A stretch of DNA of 64,000 bases from Stieleria neptunia (GTDB lineage: Bacteria > Planctomycetota > Planctomycetia > Pirellulales > Pirellulaceae): the NCBI RefSeq assembly GCF_007754155.1, contig NZ_CP037423.1, forward strand, positions 8,056,938 through 8,120,937, read 5' to 3'. The position numbers were made by a program, and so were the translations under genes. The first letter of the stretch is position 1; every line of letters starts with the position of its first letter. The notes beneath the pieces were generated by a model that saw only the letters and a list, made by a program, of their open reading frames with translations, was not told where the DNA came from and did not search any database. Of the stretch, positions 9,640-19,332 are shown piece after piece.

Positions 9640-10800
9640 ATGTGGAAATTCTCGCTCGCCCTGTTCTGCCTGATCGCGCCGACTGCGTTTGCCGAGCCGA
9701 TTCCAGAGTTCGCGTGGGATGCGGTGGAAATTGACCAAATCCAAATCGGTTATGGCATCCAACTGGCCGACGTCAACGGCGACGAAAAAACAGACATCGT
9801 GCTGGCCGACAAGAACACGATCCAGTGGTACGAGAATCCCAGCTGGACAAAACATGTGATCGCACGCGACCTGACCCAACGCGACAACGTGTGCGTCACC
9901 GCACGCGACATCGACGGCGATGGCAAGTGTGAAATCGCAGTCGGCGGTCAATGGAATTATCGCGAGAGCGTCAAAGACGGCGCGGTGTTTTATCTTGTTC
10001 CGCCGCAGGACCGGACACAGTTGTGGCGGGCGGTCAAGCTGCACAACGAGCCGAGCACCCACCGCATGCACTGGGTACGCGGGACGAACAACGAGTACCA
10101 GTTGGTGGTCAAACCCTTGCGTGGCAAAGGCAGCGTGGACGGAGACGGTCCGGGGTTGAAGGTGCTGGCCTATTCAAAACCCGACAATCCCGACGCCCCG
10201 TGGCGGTACGATGTCGTCAGTGATTTCCTGCACCTGTCGCACAACTTCCATCCGGTCAATTGGGACGACGATGTCGAAGAGGAACTGATCATTGCCGCCA
10301 AAGAAGGCGTTTGGCACTTCGACCGGCAGCGTGACGGTTGGAAATCGACCCAGCTGACCGCCCCCTTCGCCGGTGAGATTCGCGACGGACGCCTGCCCGG
10401 CGGCCAACGTTTCATCGCCACGGTCGAGCCCAAGCACGGTCAACGCTGCGCCGCGTACCGGCAACCGGATCAAAAGGGCGAGCTTTGGACGCCGCTTCCG
10501 GTGCTGAGCAATGAACTGAAAGACGGACATGCACTGGCAGTCGCCGATTACCTGGGCGTCGGGTCCGATCAAATCGTCGTCGGCTGGCGGGCGATGAATG
10601 AGCCGGGCGTGCCGGGAATCAAGATGTTTACACCGACAAACGACGAGGGAACCGAGTGGCGTGAAACGCGGATCTCCGGCGAACGGGTTGCCGTGGAAGA
10701 TCTGAAGGCGGGCGACTTGAACGGCGACGGCAAGGTCGATCTGGTCGCCGCGGCGCGTCAAACCAAGAATCTGGTGATCTTCTTTAACAAAACGAAGTGA
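9640..10800 (+). CDS. secreted FG-GAP/VCBS repeat protein
   Basis: A 386-residue protein with a cleavable signal peptide (MWKFSLALFCLIAPTAFA). It contains several calcium-binding-like loops typical of FG-GAP/VCBS beta-propellers: LADVNGDEKTDIVL, RDIDGDGKCEIAV and GDLNGDGKVDLVA. Such planctomycete proteins are exported and are thought to bind carbohydrate or protein; no catalytic motif is seen. The ATG at 9640 follows AGGA by nine bases and directly starts the signal peptide; the longer reading frame upstream runs through repeats and is not coding. The gene is divergent from the disrupted sulfatase. Confidence 0.8.
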   Translation: MWKFSLALFCLIAPTAFAEPIPEFAWDAVEIDQIQIGYGIQLADVNGDEKTDIVLADKNTIQWYENPSWTKHVIARDLTQRDNVCVTARDIDGDGKCEIAVGGQWNYRESVKDGAVFYLVPPQDRTQLWRAVKLHNEPSTHRMHWVRGTNNEYQLVVKPLRGKGSVDGDGPGLKVLAYSKPDNPDAPWRYDVVSDFLHLSHNFHPVNWDDDVEEELIIAAKEGVWHFDRQRDGWKSTQLTAPFAGEIRDGRLPGGQRFIATVEPKHGQRCAAYRQPDQKGELWTPLPVLSNELKDGHALAVADYLGVGSDQIVVGWRAMNEPGVPGIKMFTPTNDEGTEWRETRISGERVAVEDLKAGDLNGDGKVDLVAAARQTKNLVIFFNKTK

Positions 10801-11017
10801 ATCCCATACAAAAAGGACGGAAACTTCGAACGCATTCGGGCGTTTCACTCAGTGGGTTTGGAAACTCTCGCACAAACGCTTATGCTTGCCGATCATCCTT
10901 CCGCCGGGATGCTTGAAAACCGACCGGCGGAACGCTCCTCGAATGACACGCCGGCTGAGGACGGGGGTTTTTCCCGTCCAAGCCACGTCGCTGGCCTTGC
11001 AAACGGACACCGAAGCA

Positions 11018-12076
11018 GTGAAGTATCGTATCGGCATTGATGTAGGCGGCACGACCACAACGATCGCAATCGGAAATGACACGCGTGAAGTCGTCGTGGT
11101 TTCGGACCAGTTCGAATCGCGAACAGCGGAAGGCCCGCAATGCACGTCCCAAGCCATTTTGGATCAGATCGAAACGCATCTGACCGAGATCGGCGGAACC
11201 ACCGCAGACATCATCGATGTGGGTTTGGCGACGCCGGGACCGGCAACGCTGGACGGCGTGCTCCGCAATACGCCGAACCTGGACCCCGCGTTGTGGAACG
11301 GTTTTCCCTTTCGGGCCGCCCTGGAAGAAAAGATTCGCCAGTGGTCACCCCGGGCATCGGTTCATTACATCGGCGACGGCCAGGCGGCGGCCTACGGCGA
11401 GTACTCAATTCGCAGCGGTGCGGTGACATGGAATCGTGTCGGACCGATGGCGGCCGGCCCCAAGGCGTTGTCGTCGCTGTTCATGCTGATCGTCGGCACC
11501 GGGCTGGGCGGCGGGCAAGTCCAAGACGGCCGCGTGGTGCGCGGGAAAGAAGGACGAGCCGGCCATGCGGGACACTTGCTGCTTCCGCCCTATGCGTTTC
11601 GCTACGAACATGACCAACAACTGCGCGTCGGCAACGCCATGTGCACCGCCGAGTCGGCGATTTCGCTGACCGGATTGACCCACCAATTGGAATACCGGCT
11701 AACACTGCCGCAATGGGCGGACCATCCGCTGCAATCGGTTGCCGGATCAACCCGCGACAAAGCCAAATCCTTGCGGGGGCTGGCATCCCAAGGCGACGCC
11801 CTGGCGCTGGAATTGTTTGATGACCAAGCACGTGCCCTCGGGATCACCCTGCTGGACCTCAATTACGTCGGCGATTTTGATCTGCTGATTATCGGCGGCG
11901 GCGTGTGTGACCTCTCCGCCGACGTCAAAGAGCGTTACAAGCGGATCGCCGAAGAAGCGTATCGCCAACACGCACTCGATGGATTCCGCGACCTGGATTG
12001 CCTGGAGTTTTCAAGCTGTGGTGACGAGTCCCCCGTGATCGGTGCGCTCGCGTTCGCGTACACCGCGGCGCTGTAG
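11018..12076 (+). CDS. ROK-family sugar kinase/transcription-factor-like protein
   Basis: A ROK-fold protein of ~352 residues from the GTG at 11018. It opens with the phosphate-binding loop GIDVGGTTTTIAIG, has a second nucleotide-binding segment LIVGTGLGGGQ and a GRAGHAGHL segment near the family's catalytic/zinc His. The usual ROK zinc motif C-x-C-G-x-x-G-C is not present; only one Cys (MCTAESAIS) remains at that place. No DNA-binding domain precedes it, so a glucokinase-like sugar kinase is more likely than a repressor. The frame is open back to 10886 (with an ATG at 10943), but the conserved fold begins right at the GTG. Confidence 0.8.
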   Translation: MKYRIGIDVGGTTTTIAIGNDTREVVVVSDQFESRTAEGPQCTSQAILDQIETHLTEIGGTTADIIDVGLATPGPATLDGVLRNTPNLDPALWNGFPFRAALEEKIRQWSPRASVHYIGDGQAAAYGEYSIRSGAVTWNRVGPMAAGPKALSSLFMLIVGTGLGGGQVQDGRVVRGKEGRAGHAGHLLLPPYAFRYEHDQQLRVGNAMCTAESAISLTGLTHQLEYRLTLPQWADHPLQSVAGSTRDKAKSLRGLASQGDALALELFDDQARALGITLLDLNYVGDFDLLIIGGGVCDLSADVKERYKRIAEEAYRQHALDGFRDLDCLEFSSCGDESPVIGALAFAYTAAL

Positions 12077-12104
12077 CGCGCGCTACGGACGGGGTGTGCC
12101 TTGG

Positions 12105-12307
12105 GTTAGCGGCAGGGCGCGAGCCCTCCGGTCTTTGGAGGTGTTTTTGAAGCGTAACCGGACGGCTCGCGGGCTGTCGTTTTTGTGAGCCGCGCGCCGC
12201 GTCAGCGGCCGGGCACTGCGACGCTGCCCGAGGCCTGACGGCCAGCGGCTCACCATTGACTCAGCAGATCCCGACTCAATCGACAGCCCGCTCGCGCCGT
12301 TCCGCTA
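12105..12307. repeat. GGCAGGGCGCGAG dispersed palindromic element, long form
   Basis: About 200 bases filling the gap between convergent genes. It starts TTAGCGGCAGGGCGCGAGCC and ends GCTCGCGCCGTTCCGCTAA, so the ends pair. Internal hairpins include GTGAGCCGC.../GCGGCTCAC and CGGCTCGCGGGCTGTCG/CGACAGCCCGCTCGCG. The same long form recurs at 24222-24472 and 46868-47057 and, without its left end, at 56481-56633; a short form is at 23801-23932. Confidence 0.85.
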
Positions 12308-12327
12308 ATCCCCTTCGCCCCGAACCA

Positions 12328-13890
12328 CTACAGCTTGTCTTCGGGCACGATCTTTTTGTTTTCCCAGTAGAACCCGTCGGCACGCTTTTCAAGAATTCGC
12401 GCCGCGCTGCCGGGGGCGAGCGGGGCTTCCTGCTCGGGCAGAAACGCACTCAAGCGGTCGATCACGTTGCGGTAACGCGCCGACTGCTGGTCGCTGATGT
12501 CGCGTTGGGCCAACAGGTTGGTGTACTCAAACGGATCGGCGACGGTGTCATACAGTTCTTCGGCACCGTCGGCGTAGACCACGTAACGCCAGCGGGTGTC
12601 ACAGACCGAGTGGTTGCCGGCGTTGTGGGTGCAAATGGCGGGACGCTCGCGCGGCTGGTCGGGATTAACAAGCTGCGGCACCAAGCTGAGCCCCTGTTGC
12701 CCGTCGGGGATCGGCAATCCGGTCAATTGGGAAAGCGTCGCGTACAGATCGATCAACTCGGCCGGCTGATTGCACTTGGCCGCTTCGGGGACGTCAAACG
12801 CGGTCAATCCGTCGGGGACCGAAACGATCAACGGGACGCGTGTGCTGTGACGCCACAGACTGTTCTTTCCCGAGATCGCTTTTTCGCCCATGTGATAACC
12901 GTGATCACTCCACAAGACGACGATCGTGTTGTCGGCCAAACCGGAGGCGTCCAATTGATCCAAGATGCGTCCCACTTGGCTGTCGACGAAACTGACCGAC
13001 GCGAGATACGAACGCGTCAGGTTCTTCAACTGGTTGTTTTCCCGCAACCAACTCGTTCTGGGCTCGGGCAGGTACCAGTGGATGTACCACGACGATTCAG
13101 ACGTGTCGTCGCGATCACCTTTCAAAATCGGTGGCAGGATCAACGATTCCTCCGGGTACATGTCGTACCACTTTTGCGTCACGTAGCAGGGCACGTGCGG
13201 CAGGAAGAATCCGGCGGCCAGAAAGAACGGTTGGTCCGGTGTCTTGGATAATTCGTCAAGCTGGTCAACCGCCCAACTGGCGATCGCCCAATCGCCCTTG
13301 TCCTCGTCCTTGTGCGGAAACGTTCCCCAGTCCATCAGCGGGTTGTTGCCGCCGGGGGTGGGTCCGATCAGTTTTTGTTTGGGCCGTGCACCGACCGACG
13401 ACGGCGGCCCCCACACGTCGGCCTCTTGTGCCGGCTTCTTGCGACGTCCGTTTGCACCGTGGTGAATCTTGCCACCGATCAAGCTCTTGTAGCCATGGGC
13501 GCTGAAATGTTGCGGCATGGTGACCAGGCCGGACAATTCGTCCACGTCCCGAATCCATGGTCGTAACCCGTAAACGCCGGTTGTGGTGGGACGACGCGCG
13601 GTCATGATGGCAGTTCGACTGGGATTGCACAGCGGCGCCTGGCAATGGGCGTTGGTGAATGTGACGCCGCGGGATGCCAGCCGGGCCATGGCCGGTGTTT
13701 TGACCTGCGGATGGCCGCCGAGGGGTTCGACCCAATCGTTCAAGTCGTCGATGGCGATCATCAACACGTTGGGCCGCGCCGCTGCGGTCTTACCGGCCTC
13801 CGGTTCAGCGGAGCAAGCCACGCTGTGGCTGACGAAAACGATGCAGGCGACCGGCAGGATGCGTGACAGGGTCGATCGAAAAAGATTCAC
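12328..13890 (-). CDS. secreted sulfatase (iduronate-2-sulfatase-like)
   Basis: A 520-residue type I sulfatase. Export signal: NLFRSTLSRILPVACIVFV followed by Ala/Ser residues. Metal ligands are in NVLMIAIDDLNDW, the formylglycine-forming site is C-N-P-S-R near residue 89, and the later metal site is WSDHGYHMGEK. The pattern fits the sulfatases that remove sulfate from sulfated polysaccharides, and planctomycetes carry many of them. The GTG at 13890 is preferred because it starts the signal peptide; the reading frame itself is open to 13983. It resembles the disrupted sulfatase at 6572-9379 in general plan but is not a close copy. Confidence 0.88.
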   Translation of the reverse strand: MNLFRSTLSRILPVACIVFVSHSVACSAEPEAGKTAAARPNVLMIAIDDLNDWVEPLGGHPQVKTPAMARLASRGVTFTNAHCQAPLCNPSRTAIMTARRPTTTGVYGLRPWIRDVDELSGLVTMPQHFSAHGYKSLIGGKIHHGANGRRKKPAQEADVWGPPSSVGARPKQKLIGPTPGGNNPLMDWGTFPHKDEDKGDWAIASWAVDQLDELSKTPDQPFFLAAGFFLPHVPCYVTQKWYDMYPEESLILPPILKGDRDDTSESSWYIHWYLPEPRTSWLRENNQLKNLTRSYLASVSFVDSQVGRILDQLDASGLADNTIVVLWSDHGYHMGEKAISGKNSLWRHSTRVPLIVSVPDGLTAFDVPEAAKCNQPAELIDLYATLSQLTGLPIPDGQQGLSLVPQLVNPDQPRERPAICTHNAGNHSVCDTRWRYVVYADGAEELYDTVADPFEYTNLLAQRDISDQQSARYRNVIDRLSAFLPEQEAPLAPGSAARILEKRADGFYWENKKIVPEDKL

Positions 13891-14059
13891 GGTGGATCGG
13901 GCGGATACGAGGTGGGAAGTGGGGGAACCCGGGAGGACGAAACGGCCCGGGTGGCGCATATTGTACAAGCTGATCGCCGACACTTGTTAATTTGATTCCG
14001 AATCGTCTTCCGCCCGCCCCGTCGTCGTTTTTTCGTTCTTTCTGGAGCAGACCCCCACC

Positions 14060-14872
14060 TTGGATACAACACTGATTGAAATCGAAAACGTGTCGGTCTT
14101 TCGGGAACAGACTCACATTCTGCGTGGGGTATCGGTCCGCATCCCCCGCAAACGCCACACCGCGGTGCTGGGGCCCAACGGGTCCGGGAAAAGCTCGTTG
14201 CTGAAACTGCTGACGCGTGACTTTTATCCCTCCGTCGAAGATCAGGGTCACCAGGGCACGGTCCGGATTTTGGGGGAATCCGATTGGGAGGTCAGCCGGC
14301 TGCGTCGTCGCATGGGAATCGTGACGCCGGCGTTGGATTACGAGTTCAGCTCGGGCCGTACCGGTCGCATGACGGTCACCGAGGCGGTCGCCAGCGGATT
14401 CACGGCCACGCGTTTGAAAGAATTTGGCCCCAGCGTGGATCAAGCCATGGCCGATGCCATCGCCGCCACGATCGAAACGGTCAAGATGTCGGACCTGAGC
14501 CGTCGAACGCTGAGCACGCTGTCCACCGGTGAACGACGACGGGTGATGATCGCTCGGGCCATCGTGCACGATCCAGACATCTTTGTGCTCGACGAGCCGA
14601 CCAACGGCTTGGACATGACCGCCCGCGCCCTGTTTCTGGACATCCTCGATTCGATCACCAAGCAAGATGCCATGACGATGGTCTTGGTCACCCACCACAT
14701 CGACGAGATCCCACCGGCGATGAATCACGTCATCTTGCTGGATCAGGGACGGGTGACGTTCGACGGCCCCAAGGCCGACGGGCTAACCAGCCCGCGGATC
14801 TCGTCGTTATTCCGCGCCGACGTGCACGTCGATTCGCGAGAGGATGGATGGTATCGCTCGGAGATGCGGTGA
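14060..14872 (+). CDS. ABC transporter ATP-binding protein
   Basis: A complete 270-residue ABC ATPase: Walker A GPNGSGKSS near 40, signature LSTGERRR near 154, Walker B IFVLDEP near 176, and the switch His in VTHHIDEIP. No permease gene is adjacent, so its partner and substrate are unknown; the sequence most resembles stand-alone iron/molybdate-type or ModF-like ATPases. It starts at TTG 14060, with GGAG about a dozen bases upstream. It is divergent from the sulfatase gene; promoters for both should lie in 13891-14059. Confidence 0.82.
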   Translation: MDTTLIEIENVSVFREQTHILRGVSVRIPRKRHTAVLGPNGSGKSSLLKLLTRDFYPSVEDQGHQGTVRILGESDWEVSRLRRRMGIVTPALDYEFSSGRTGRMTVTEAVASGFTATRLKEFGPSVDQAMADAIAATIETVKMSDLSRRTLSTLSTGERRRVMIARAIVHDPDIFVLDEPTNGLDMTARALFLDILDSITKQDAMTMVLVTHHIDEIPPAMNHVILLDQGRVTFDGPKADGLTSPRISSLFRADVHVDSREDGWYRSEMR

Positions 14873-14898
14873 CCCTTCGGGGCAAGCCTTGGCACCGA

Positions 14899-14976
14899 AG
14901 GGAGACCGGAGGGCTCGCGCCCTGCCGCTAACAATCATTGGAAGGGGTTGGCGGAACGGCGCGAGCCGTCCGGTCT
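14899..14976. repeat. partial copies of the GGCAGGGCGCGAG element
   Basis: The segment at 14905-14932 (CCGGAGGGCTCGCGCCCTGC...) is the reverse of the element's left end, followed at 14950-14975 by a GGCGGAACGGCGCGAGCCGT stretch matching its right end. It looks like a degraded or rearranged copy just after the ABC gene. Confidence 0.6.
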
Positions 14977-14990
14977 CAGCAACCGATCAC

Positions 14991-15065
14991 ACCCACGGAT
15001 GGCAGGGCGTACCCACGGATCCCTGGCTGCTTTTTATCCGTGGGTTCGCTCTGCCATCGGTGGGT
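14991..15065. repeat. 30-bp imperfect palindrome
   Basis: The arm at 14991-15020 (ACCCACGGATGGCAGGGCGT...) pairs with 15036-15065 at 27 of 30 positions across a 15-base loop. It lies between the convergent ABC and DUF1080 genes. It may be a terminator or a REP-type element. No gene is seen in 14873-15198. Confidence 0.75.
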
Positions 15066-15198
15066 TCATTCAAATCGGGAACTGGGGACTGCCCTCTGGC
15101 TGGCGTTTCCAACGTCGCACGGCAGCCCGCCGATTTGAGTCCGCGATCCAGGTCGTTGGCATGCACAGCATGCCCTACGCGGTGACAACACGGTCGCG

Positions 15199-15897
15199 TT
15201 ACAGCGGCTTGATCTTCAAGTTGCGCCAGCGGACTTCGTAGGTCTCTTTGTTTTTGCCGATCCCGTGGACCTGCAACCCGATCATGCCCTTGGGATGGGT
15301 CTTGTAGATTTCAGCGTCGGTCAGATCGGCGATCATTTCGCCGTTGATCCAGACTTTGATGTTCGGCCCTTGGGCGATGACCAGGTACTGATTCCATTGG
15401 CCGTTTTTGAAGTGGTCGTGCTGGTTGACCGACGGGTCTTTCGACTGGGGCTCGGGCGACAACCAACCCCGTCCGGTGGCTTCGCCATAGATGAAGCCGG
15501 CTTGTCCCGGTCCGGATTCGATTTCGACTTGCGGTCCATACAGACGACCGCCGTGGGAGTTCTTGGCGTCGACATTTTTCAGCAGCGACCGGATCTGGAC
15601 GCCGGAGTTGAGTCCGTCATCGACTTTGACTTCGAACATCAATTCAAAATCGCCGTATTGCTTGTCGCTGGTTAAGAACGAATTGGGGCTGCCCGCAGCG
15701 GTTTTGCCGGCGATCACCCCGCCGTCTTCGACCTTGTACGTTGCAAAGCCGCTTTTGACGGACCATCCGTCCAAGGTTTTTCCATCGAACAATTCCGTCC
15801 AACCGTCTTCGGCATGGGTCACGGGGGTGGACAACAGTGAGAAAACGCAAACGGTCAGCAGAGAGGTCAAGGATCGGCGCAGCATCAGGTGTCTCAA
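15199..15897 (-). CDS. secreted DUF1080 protein (3-keto-disaccharide hydrolase-like)
   Basis: A 232-residue protein with a signal peptide (SLTSLLTVCVFSLLSTPVTHA) and one DUF1080 concanavalin-like beta-sandwich: GWTELFDGKTLDGWSV at the start, SGVQIRS in the middle, and a C-terminal IGLQVHG...VRWRNLKIKPL. DUF1080 proteins are numerous in planctomycetes and some cleave 3-keto-glycosides; activity here is inferred only from the fold. An alternative start four codons later is possible. It is the last gene of a close-packed minus-strand series that follows tex by 56 bases. Confidence 0.85.
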   Translation of the reverse strand: MRHLMLRRSLTSLLTVCVFSLLSTPVTHAEDGWTELFDGKTLDGWSVKSGFATYKVEDGGVIAGKTAAGSPNSFLTSDKQYGDFELMFEVKVDDGLNSGVQIRSLLKNVDAKNSHGGRLYGPQVEIESGPGQAGFIYGEATGRGWLSPEPQSKDPSVNQHDHFKNGQWNQYLVIAQGPNIKVWINGEMIADLTDAEIYKTHPKGMIGLQVHGIGKNKETYEVRWRNLKIKPL

Positions 15898-15953
15898 AAC
15901 GGTAGGTGGAAAAAGGAGAGGGCCAGATTATAGATCAACCGATCGCAGCCGGG

Positions 15954-18104
15954 TCAAAACTTTCTGGTCAACGAAATCCGCTTTCGGGCGATGTCCACTT
16001 CCAGCACTTTGACCCGAACCACGTCTCCGACCGAAACGACGGCGTTGGGATCGGAAACAAATTGATCGGCCAGTTGGGAAATGTGGATCAGCCCATCTTG
16101 GTGGACGCCCAGATCGACGAACGCGCCAAAATGCGTCACGTTGGTGACGACGCCTTCCAGGACCATGTTGGGTTTGACGTCGCCGATTTCGCTGACCGAA
16201 TCATCAAACTTGACCGCACGAAACTCGCTGCGTGGATCGCGTCCGGGTTTGCCCAATTCCGCCAAGATGTCTTGGATCGTCGGGATGCCAAACGTTTGAT
16301 CGGCAAACTCCTCGGCACGGATCTTTTGACAAACCTGTGGATTTCCGATGATCGCCGACACGTCGGATTTCAATTGTTTGGCGATTCGCTGGACCAACGG
16401 GTAGCATTCGGGGTGAACCGCGGATTGGTCCAACGGTTGATCGCCGCCGCGGATCCGCAAAAATCCGGCCGCTTGTTGGAACGCTTTTTTGCCCAGTTTG
16501 GGGACCGACGTCAGCTCCGATCGGCTGGAAAATCGGCCATGGGAATCGCGATAGTCCACGATCCGCTCGGCCAGCTTCGGCCCGATCCCGGCGACGTGCG
16601 ACAGCAGCGAAACACTGGCCATGTTCAGATCGACACCGACTTGATTGACACAGGACTCGACCGTGCGGTCCAAGCACTTTCGCAGCTGGGTTTGATTGAC
16701 GTCGTGCTGGTACTGTCCGACGCCGATGGATTTCGGATCGGTTTTGACCAGTTCGGCCAACGGGTCTTGCAGACGCCGCGCGATACTGATCGCGCCTCGG
16801 ACGGTGATGTCCAAGTTGGGAAACTCCTTCACCGCGATCTCACTGGCCGAATAGATCGACGCCCCCGATTCGCTGACCGTCGCCTTGGTGATGTCCAGTT
16901 GATGGTCGCGGATCAACGCGGTGACAAACGCATCGGTTTCGCGTGACGCCGTCCCGTTGCCGATCGCGATCAGTTCCACACGATGTTTCTTGATCAACGC
17001 CAACAGTTTGTCGCCGGCGGCTTTCGTCTCGCTTTTGGGTGGCGTGGGATAAATCGTGGCGTTCTCTAGAAACTTCCCGGTCCCGTCGACCACGGCAACT
17101 TTACAGCCGGTTCGAAACCCGGGATCGATCCCGATCGTTACGCGTGGGCCCGCCGGTGGCGCCATCAGCAACTCACGCAAATTTTTGCCGAACACTTCGA
17201 TCGCTTCGGCGTCGGCGCGTTCTTTCAATTGCCCCAGCACCGACGATTCGGTGGCCGGCATCAACAGTCGCTCGTAACAATCCTCGACGCATTCATTGAG
17301 TTCGGCCGCGAAGTCACCGTTGCGGTTGGGCACCAGCTTTCGTTTCAAATCCGTCAGCTCTCGATCACCCTCCAACGCTACGCCCAGACGCAGAATCCCT
17401 TCGGCGGATCCCCTCAGCATCGCCAACAGCCGGTGCCCGGGGATGCGGTTGACGGATTCTTGTCGTTCAAAATACTGGTCAAACTTCTCTGCACCTTCGG
17501 CGGATTTCTTTCCCCGTTTGACGACCGAGGTGACCTTGCCGAACTTGCTGGCCTGATCAGCCAGCCAGGTCCGCGTTTGAGGGTCGTCCGACCACTGCTC
17601 GGCGATGATGTCCATCGCCCCGGCGAGCGCGGACTGGCCGTCGGGAACTTCTTTGTCCGGGGCGACGAAGGATTGCAGAACGTCTTGCTTGGAACGATTG
17701 AGTTTTTTCTGGCTGAGGATCAGATCAGCCAACGGCTGGAGTCCGCGTTCCCGCGCGATCGTGGCCCGTGTGCGACGCTTCGGTTTAAACGGCAGATAAA
17801 TGGCTTCGAGCGTGCGAAGGTCGACGCATTGTTCGATCTGCTTTCGCAGCGTGTCGGTCAGTTGCCCCTGTTGATCGATGGTTTTCAGCACCGTCTCCTT
17901 ACGGGCCGCCAGCGCGTTGGCTCGCTCGAGCGCGTCTTCAATCGCCCGCAACTGGATTTCGTCGAGCGTGCCGGTCGCTTCTTTTCGATAGCGTGCGATA
18001 AAAGGGATGGTGTTGCCGGCTTCGAGCAGTTCGATCGCCGCACGGACCTTGTTGAACGGCAGATCGAGTTCGTCGGCAATTCGTTTCAGTGTTTGTTCGT
18101 CCAT
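15954..18104 (-). CDS. tex: Tex-family S1 RNA-binding protein
   Basis: A full-length (716 aa) Tex/YhgF protein. In order: an N-terminal helical domain (MDEQTLKRIADELDLP, then the hallmark IPFIARYRKEATG), a YqgF/RNase H-like domain (TIGIDPGFRTGCKVAVVD near 320), helix-hairpin-helix repeats (~490-560) and a C-terminal S1 domain (GVVTNVTHFGAFVDLGVHQDGLIHISQL). Tex binds RNA and affects transcription and translation; its exact role is unsettled. It lies 77 bases behind the NHL protein gene on the same strand, so it may share a transcript with rtcB and the CHAT-like gene. Confidence 0.95.
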   Translation of the reverse strand: MDEQTLKRIADELDLPFNKVRAAIELLEAGNTIPFIARYRKEATGTLDEIQLRAIEDALERANALAARKETVLKTIDQQGQLTDTLRKQIEQCVDLRTLEAIYLPFKPKRRTRATIARERGLQPLADLILSQKKLNRSKQDVLQSFVAPDKEVPDGQSALAGAMDIIAEQWSDDPQTRTWLADQASKFGKVTSVVKRGKKSAEGAEKFDQYFERQESVNRIPGHRLLAMLRGSAEGILRLGVALEGDRELTDLKRKLVPNRNGDFAAELNECVEDCYERLLMPATESSVLGQLKERADAEAIEVFGKNLRELLMAPPAGPRVTIGIDPGFRTGCKVAVVDGTGKFLENATIYPTPPKSETKAAGDKLLALIKKHRVELIAIGNGTASRETDAFVTALIRDHQLDITKATVSESGASIYSASEIAVKEFPNLDITVRGAISIARRLQDPLAELVKTDPKSIGVGQYQHDVNQTQLRKCLDRTVESCVNQVGVDLNMASVSLLSHVAGIGPKLAERIVDYRDSHGRFSSRSELTSVPKLGKKAFQQAAGFLRIRGGDQPLDQSAVHPECYPLVQRIAKQLKSDVSAIIGNPQVCQKIRAEEFADQTFGIPTIQDILAELGKPGRDPRSEFRAVKFDDSVSEIGDVKPNMVLEGVVTNVTHFGAFVDLGVHQDGLIHISQLADQFVSDPNAVVSVGDVVRVKVLEVDIARKRISLTRKF

Positions 18105-18181
18105 GGCGTCGCGACCTATTCCTTGTGCGTCTGGGGCGGTTTTCGAAGCGTATTCCCTGGATCCGCATTTATAGCGAAACT

Positions 18182-19279
18182 TTACCGCCCGGCCAGCACG
18201 CGGTGGTTTTCTGAATCGGAAACGAAATACACATCCTGGTTGCCTTCCCGCGACAGCACAGCGGTTCCGTGGGGGCGTTTCATTTTGAAGGGAATCTTCA
18301 TCGTATCGATGACGTTGTTCCCCAGATCGACGTAACGCATCGCCTGGTTTTCGGTGTCGACCACCAACAGGTTGCCGGCGGAATCCACGGCGATGCCTTT
18401 CGGTCCCCGGAACGTTGCCGACAACGGATCGCCGCCGTCACCGCTGTGCCCTTGTTTCCCCGTTCCCGCGACACGATTGATCCATCCCGATTGACGATCG
18501 ATTCTCCAGACACTGTTGCCTTCGCGCAGCACCAACCAAATCGCCTGCGCGTCGATGGCCAGCGACCGCGGACCGAAGACAGAAACCTCGGATGCCAACT
18601 TGCCTTCTTGGGGCAGCTTGCGTTGGCCGTCTCCGGAAACAGTGGTCACGATCCGGGTTTCCAAATCGATTCGCCGCAGCCGATGATTGGTGGTGTCGGC
18701 CACCAACAAGCCTCCGTCGCCGTCGAGCACGATGCTGTGGGGCTGACTGAAGCGGGCCTTGTCTCCGGTCTCACCGTCGCCACGAAACCCCTCGACTCCA
18801 TCGCCGGCGAGGGTCTCGATCACTCCGCTGGCGGCATCGATTCGGCGGATGCAGTGATTGCGTGTGTCGGCGACAAACAAGTTGCCGTCACGATCGGCCC
18901 GGATTTCGTGCGGCGCATTGAACGTCGCTTCGATTGCGGGGCCGCCGTCGCCGCTGAGTCCCTTTTCTCCGGTGCCGGCGATCCGCCGAATCGTCGTCCC
19001 GTCGTGATCCGATTTCCAAATCGAATGGTCATCGACGGTACTGAAAAAGATCCCGTCGGCGGTGACCTCGATGCCGTAAACGTTTTGCAGTGCGACCGTC
19101 TTGGGATCCGAGGGTTGGACGGCGATCGGCGAATCCGGTTTTCCGGTTCCGGCAAAGATGGACCAGGATCGGGAATGGGATTGTTGCGCGTGTACCGCGG
19201 ATCCGGCTGAGGCGAGTTGAAAGAGAAAGACAGAGGTAACGAAAAGTCCGAAGGAAGGGAACCGGTTGGCAAATCTCAC
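18182..19279 (-). CDS. secreted NHL-repeat beta-propeller protein
   Basis: About 365 residues from the GTG at 19279, beginning with an export signal (RFANRFPSFGLFVTSVFLFQ, then Ala/Ser). It carries at least four NHL blades recognised by ADTRNHCIRRID, ADTTNHRLRRID, VDTENQAMRYVD and SDSENHRVL, each preceded by G-x-G-D-G-G segments. NHL propellers are binding scaffolds; no catalytic motif is visible. The start is placed at 19279 because it opens the signal peptide and avoids overlap with rtcB, which ends 53 bases upstream; the frame itself is open to 19483. Confidence 0.82.
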   Translation of the reverse strand: MRFANRFPSFGLFVTSVFLFQLASAGSAVHAQQSHSRSWSIFAGTGKPDSPIAVQPSDPKTVALQNVYGIEVTADGIFFSTVDDHSIWKSDHDGTTIRRIAGTGEKGLSGDGGPAIEATFNAPHEIRADRDGNLFVADTRNHCIRRIDAASGVIETLAGDGVEGFRGDGETGDKARFSQPHSIVLDGDGGLLVADTTNHRLRRIDLETRIVTTVSGDGQRKLPQEGKLASEVSVFGPRSLAIDAQAIWLVLREGNSVWRIDRQSGWINRVAGTGKQGHSGDGGDPLSATFRGPKGIAVDSAGNLLVVDTENQAMRYVDLGNNVIDTMKIPFKMKRPHGTAVLSREGNQDVYFVSDSENHRVLAGR

Positions 19280-19332
19280 GGAGCTTAAATCCTGAAAGCG
19301 ATGTGATGGGCGGGGCAAGATCGCCGCCCATT

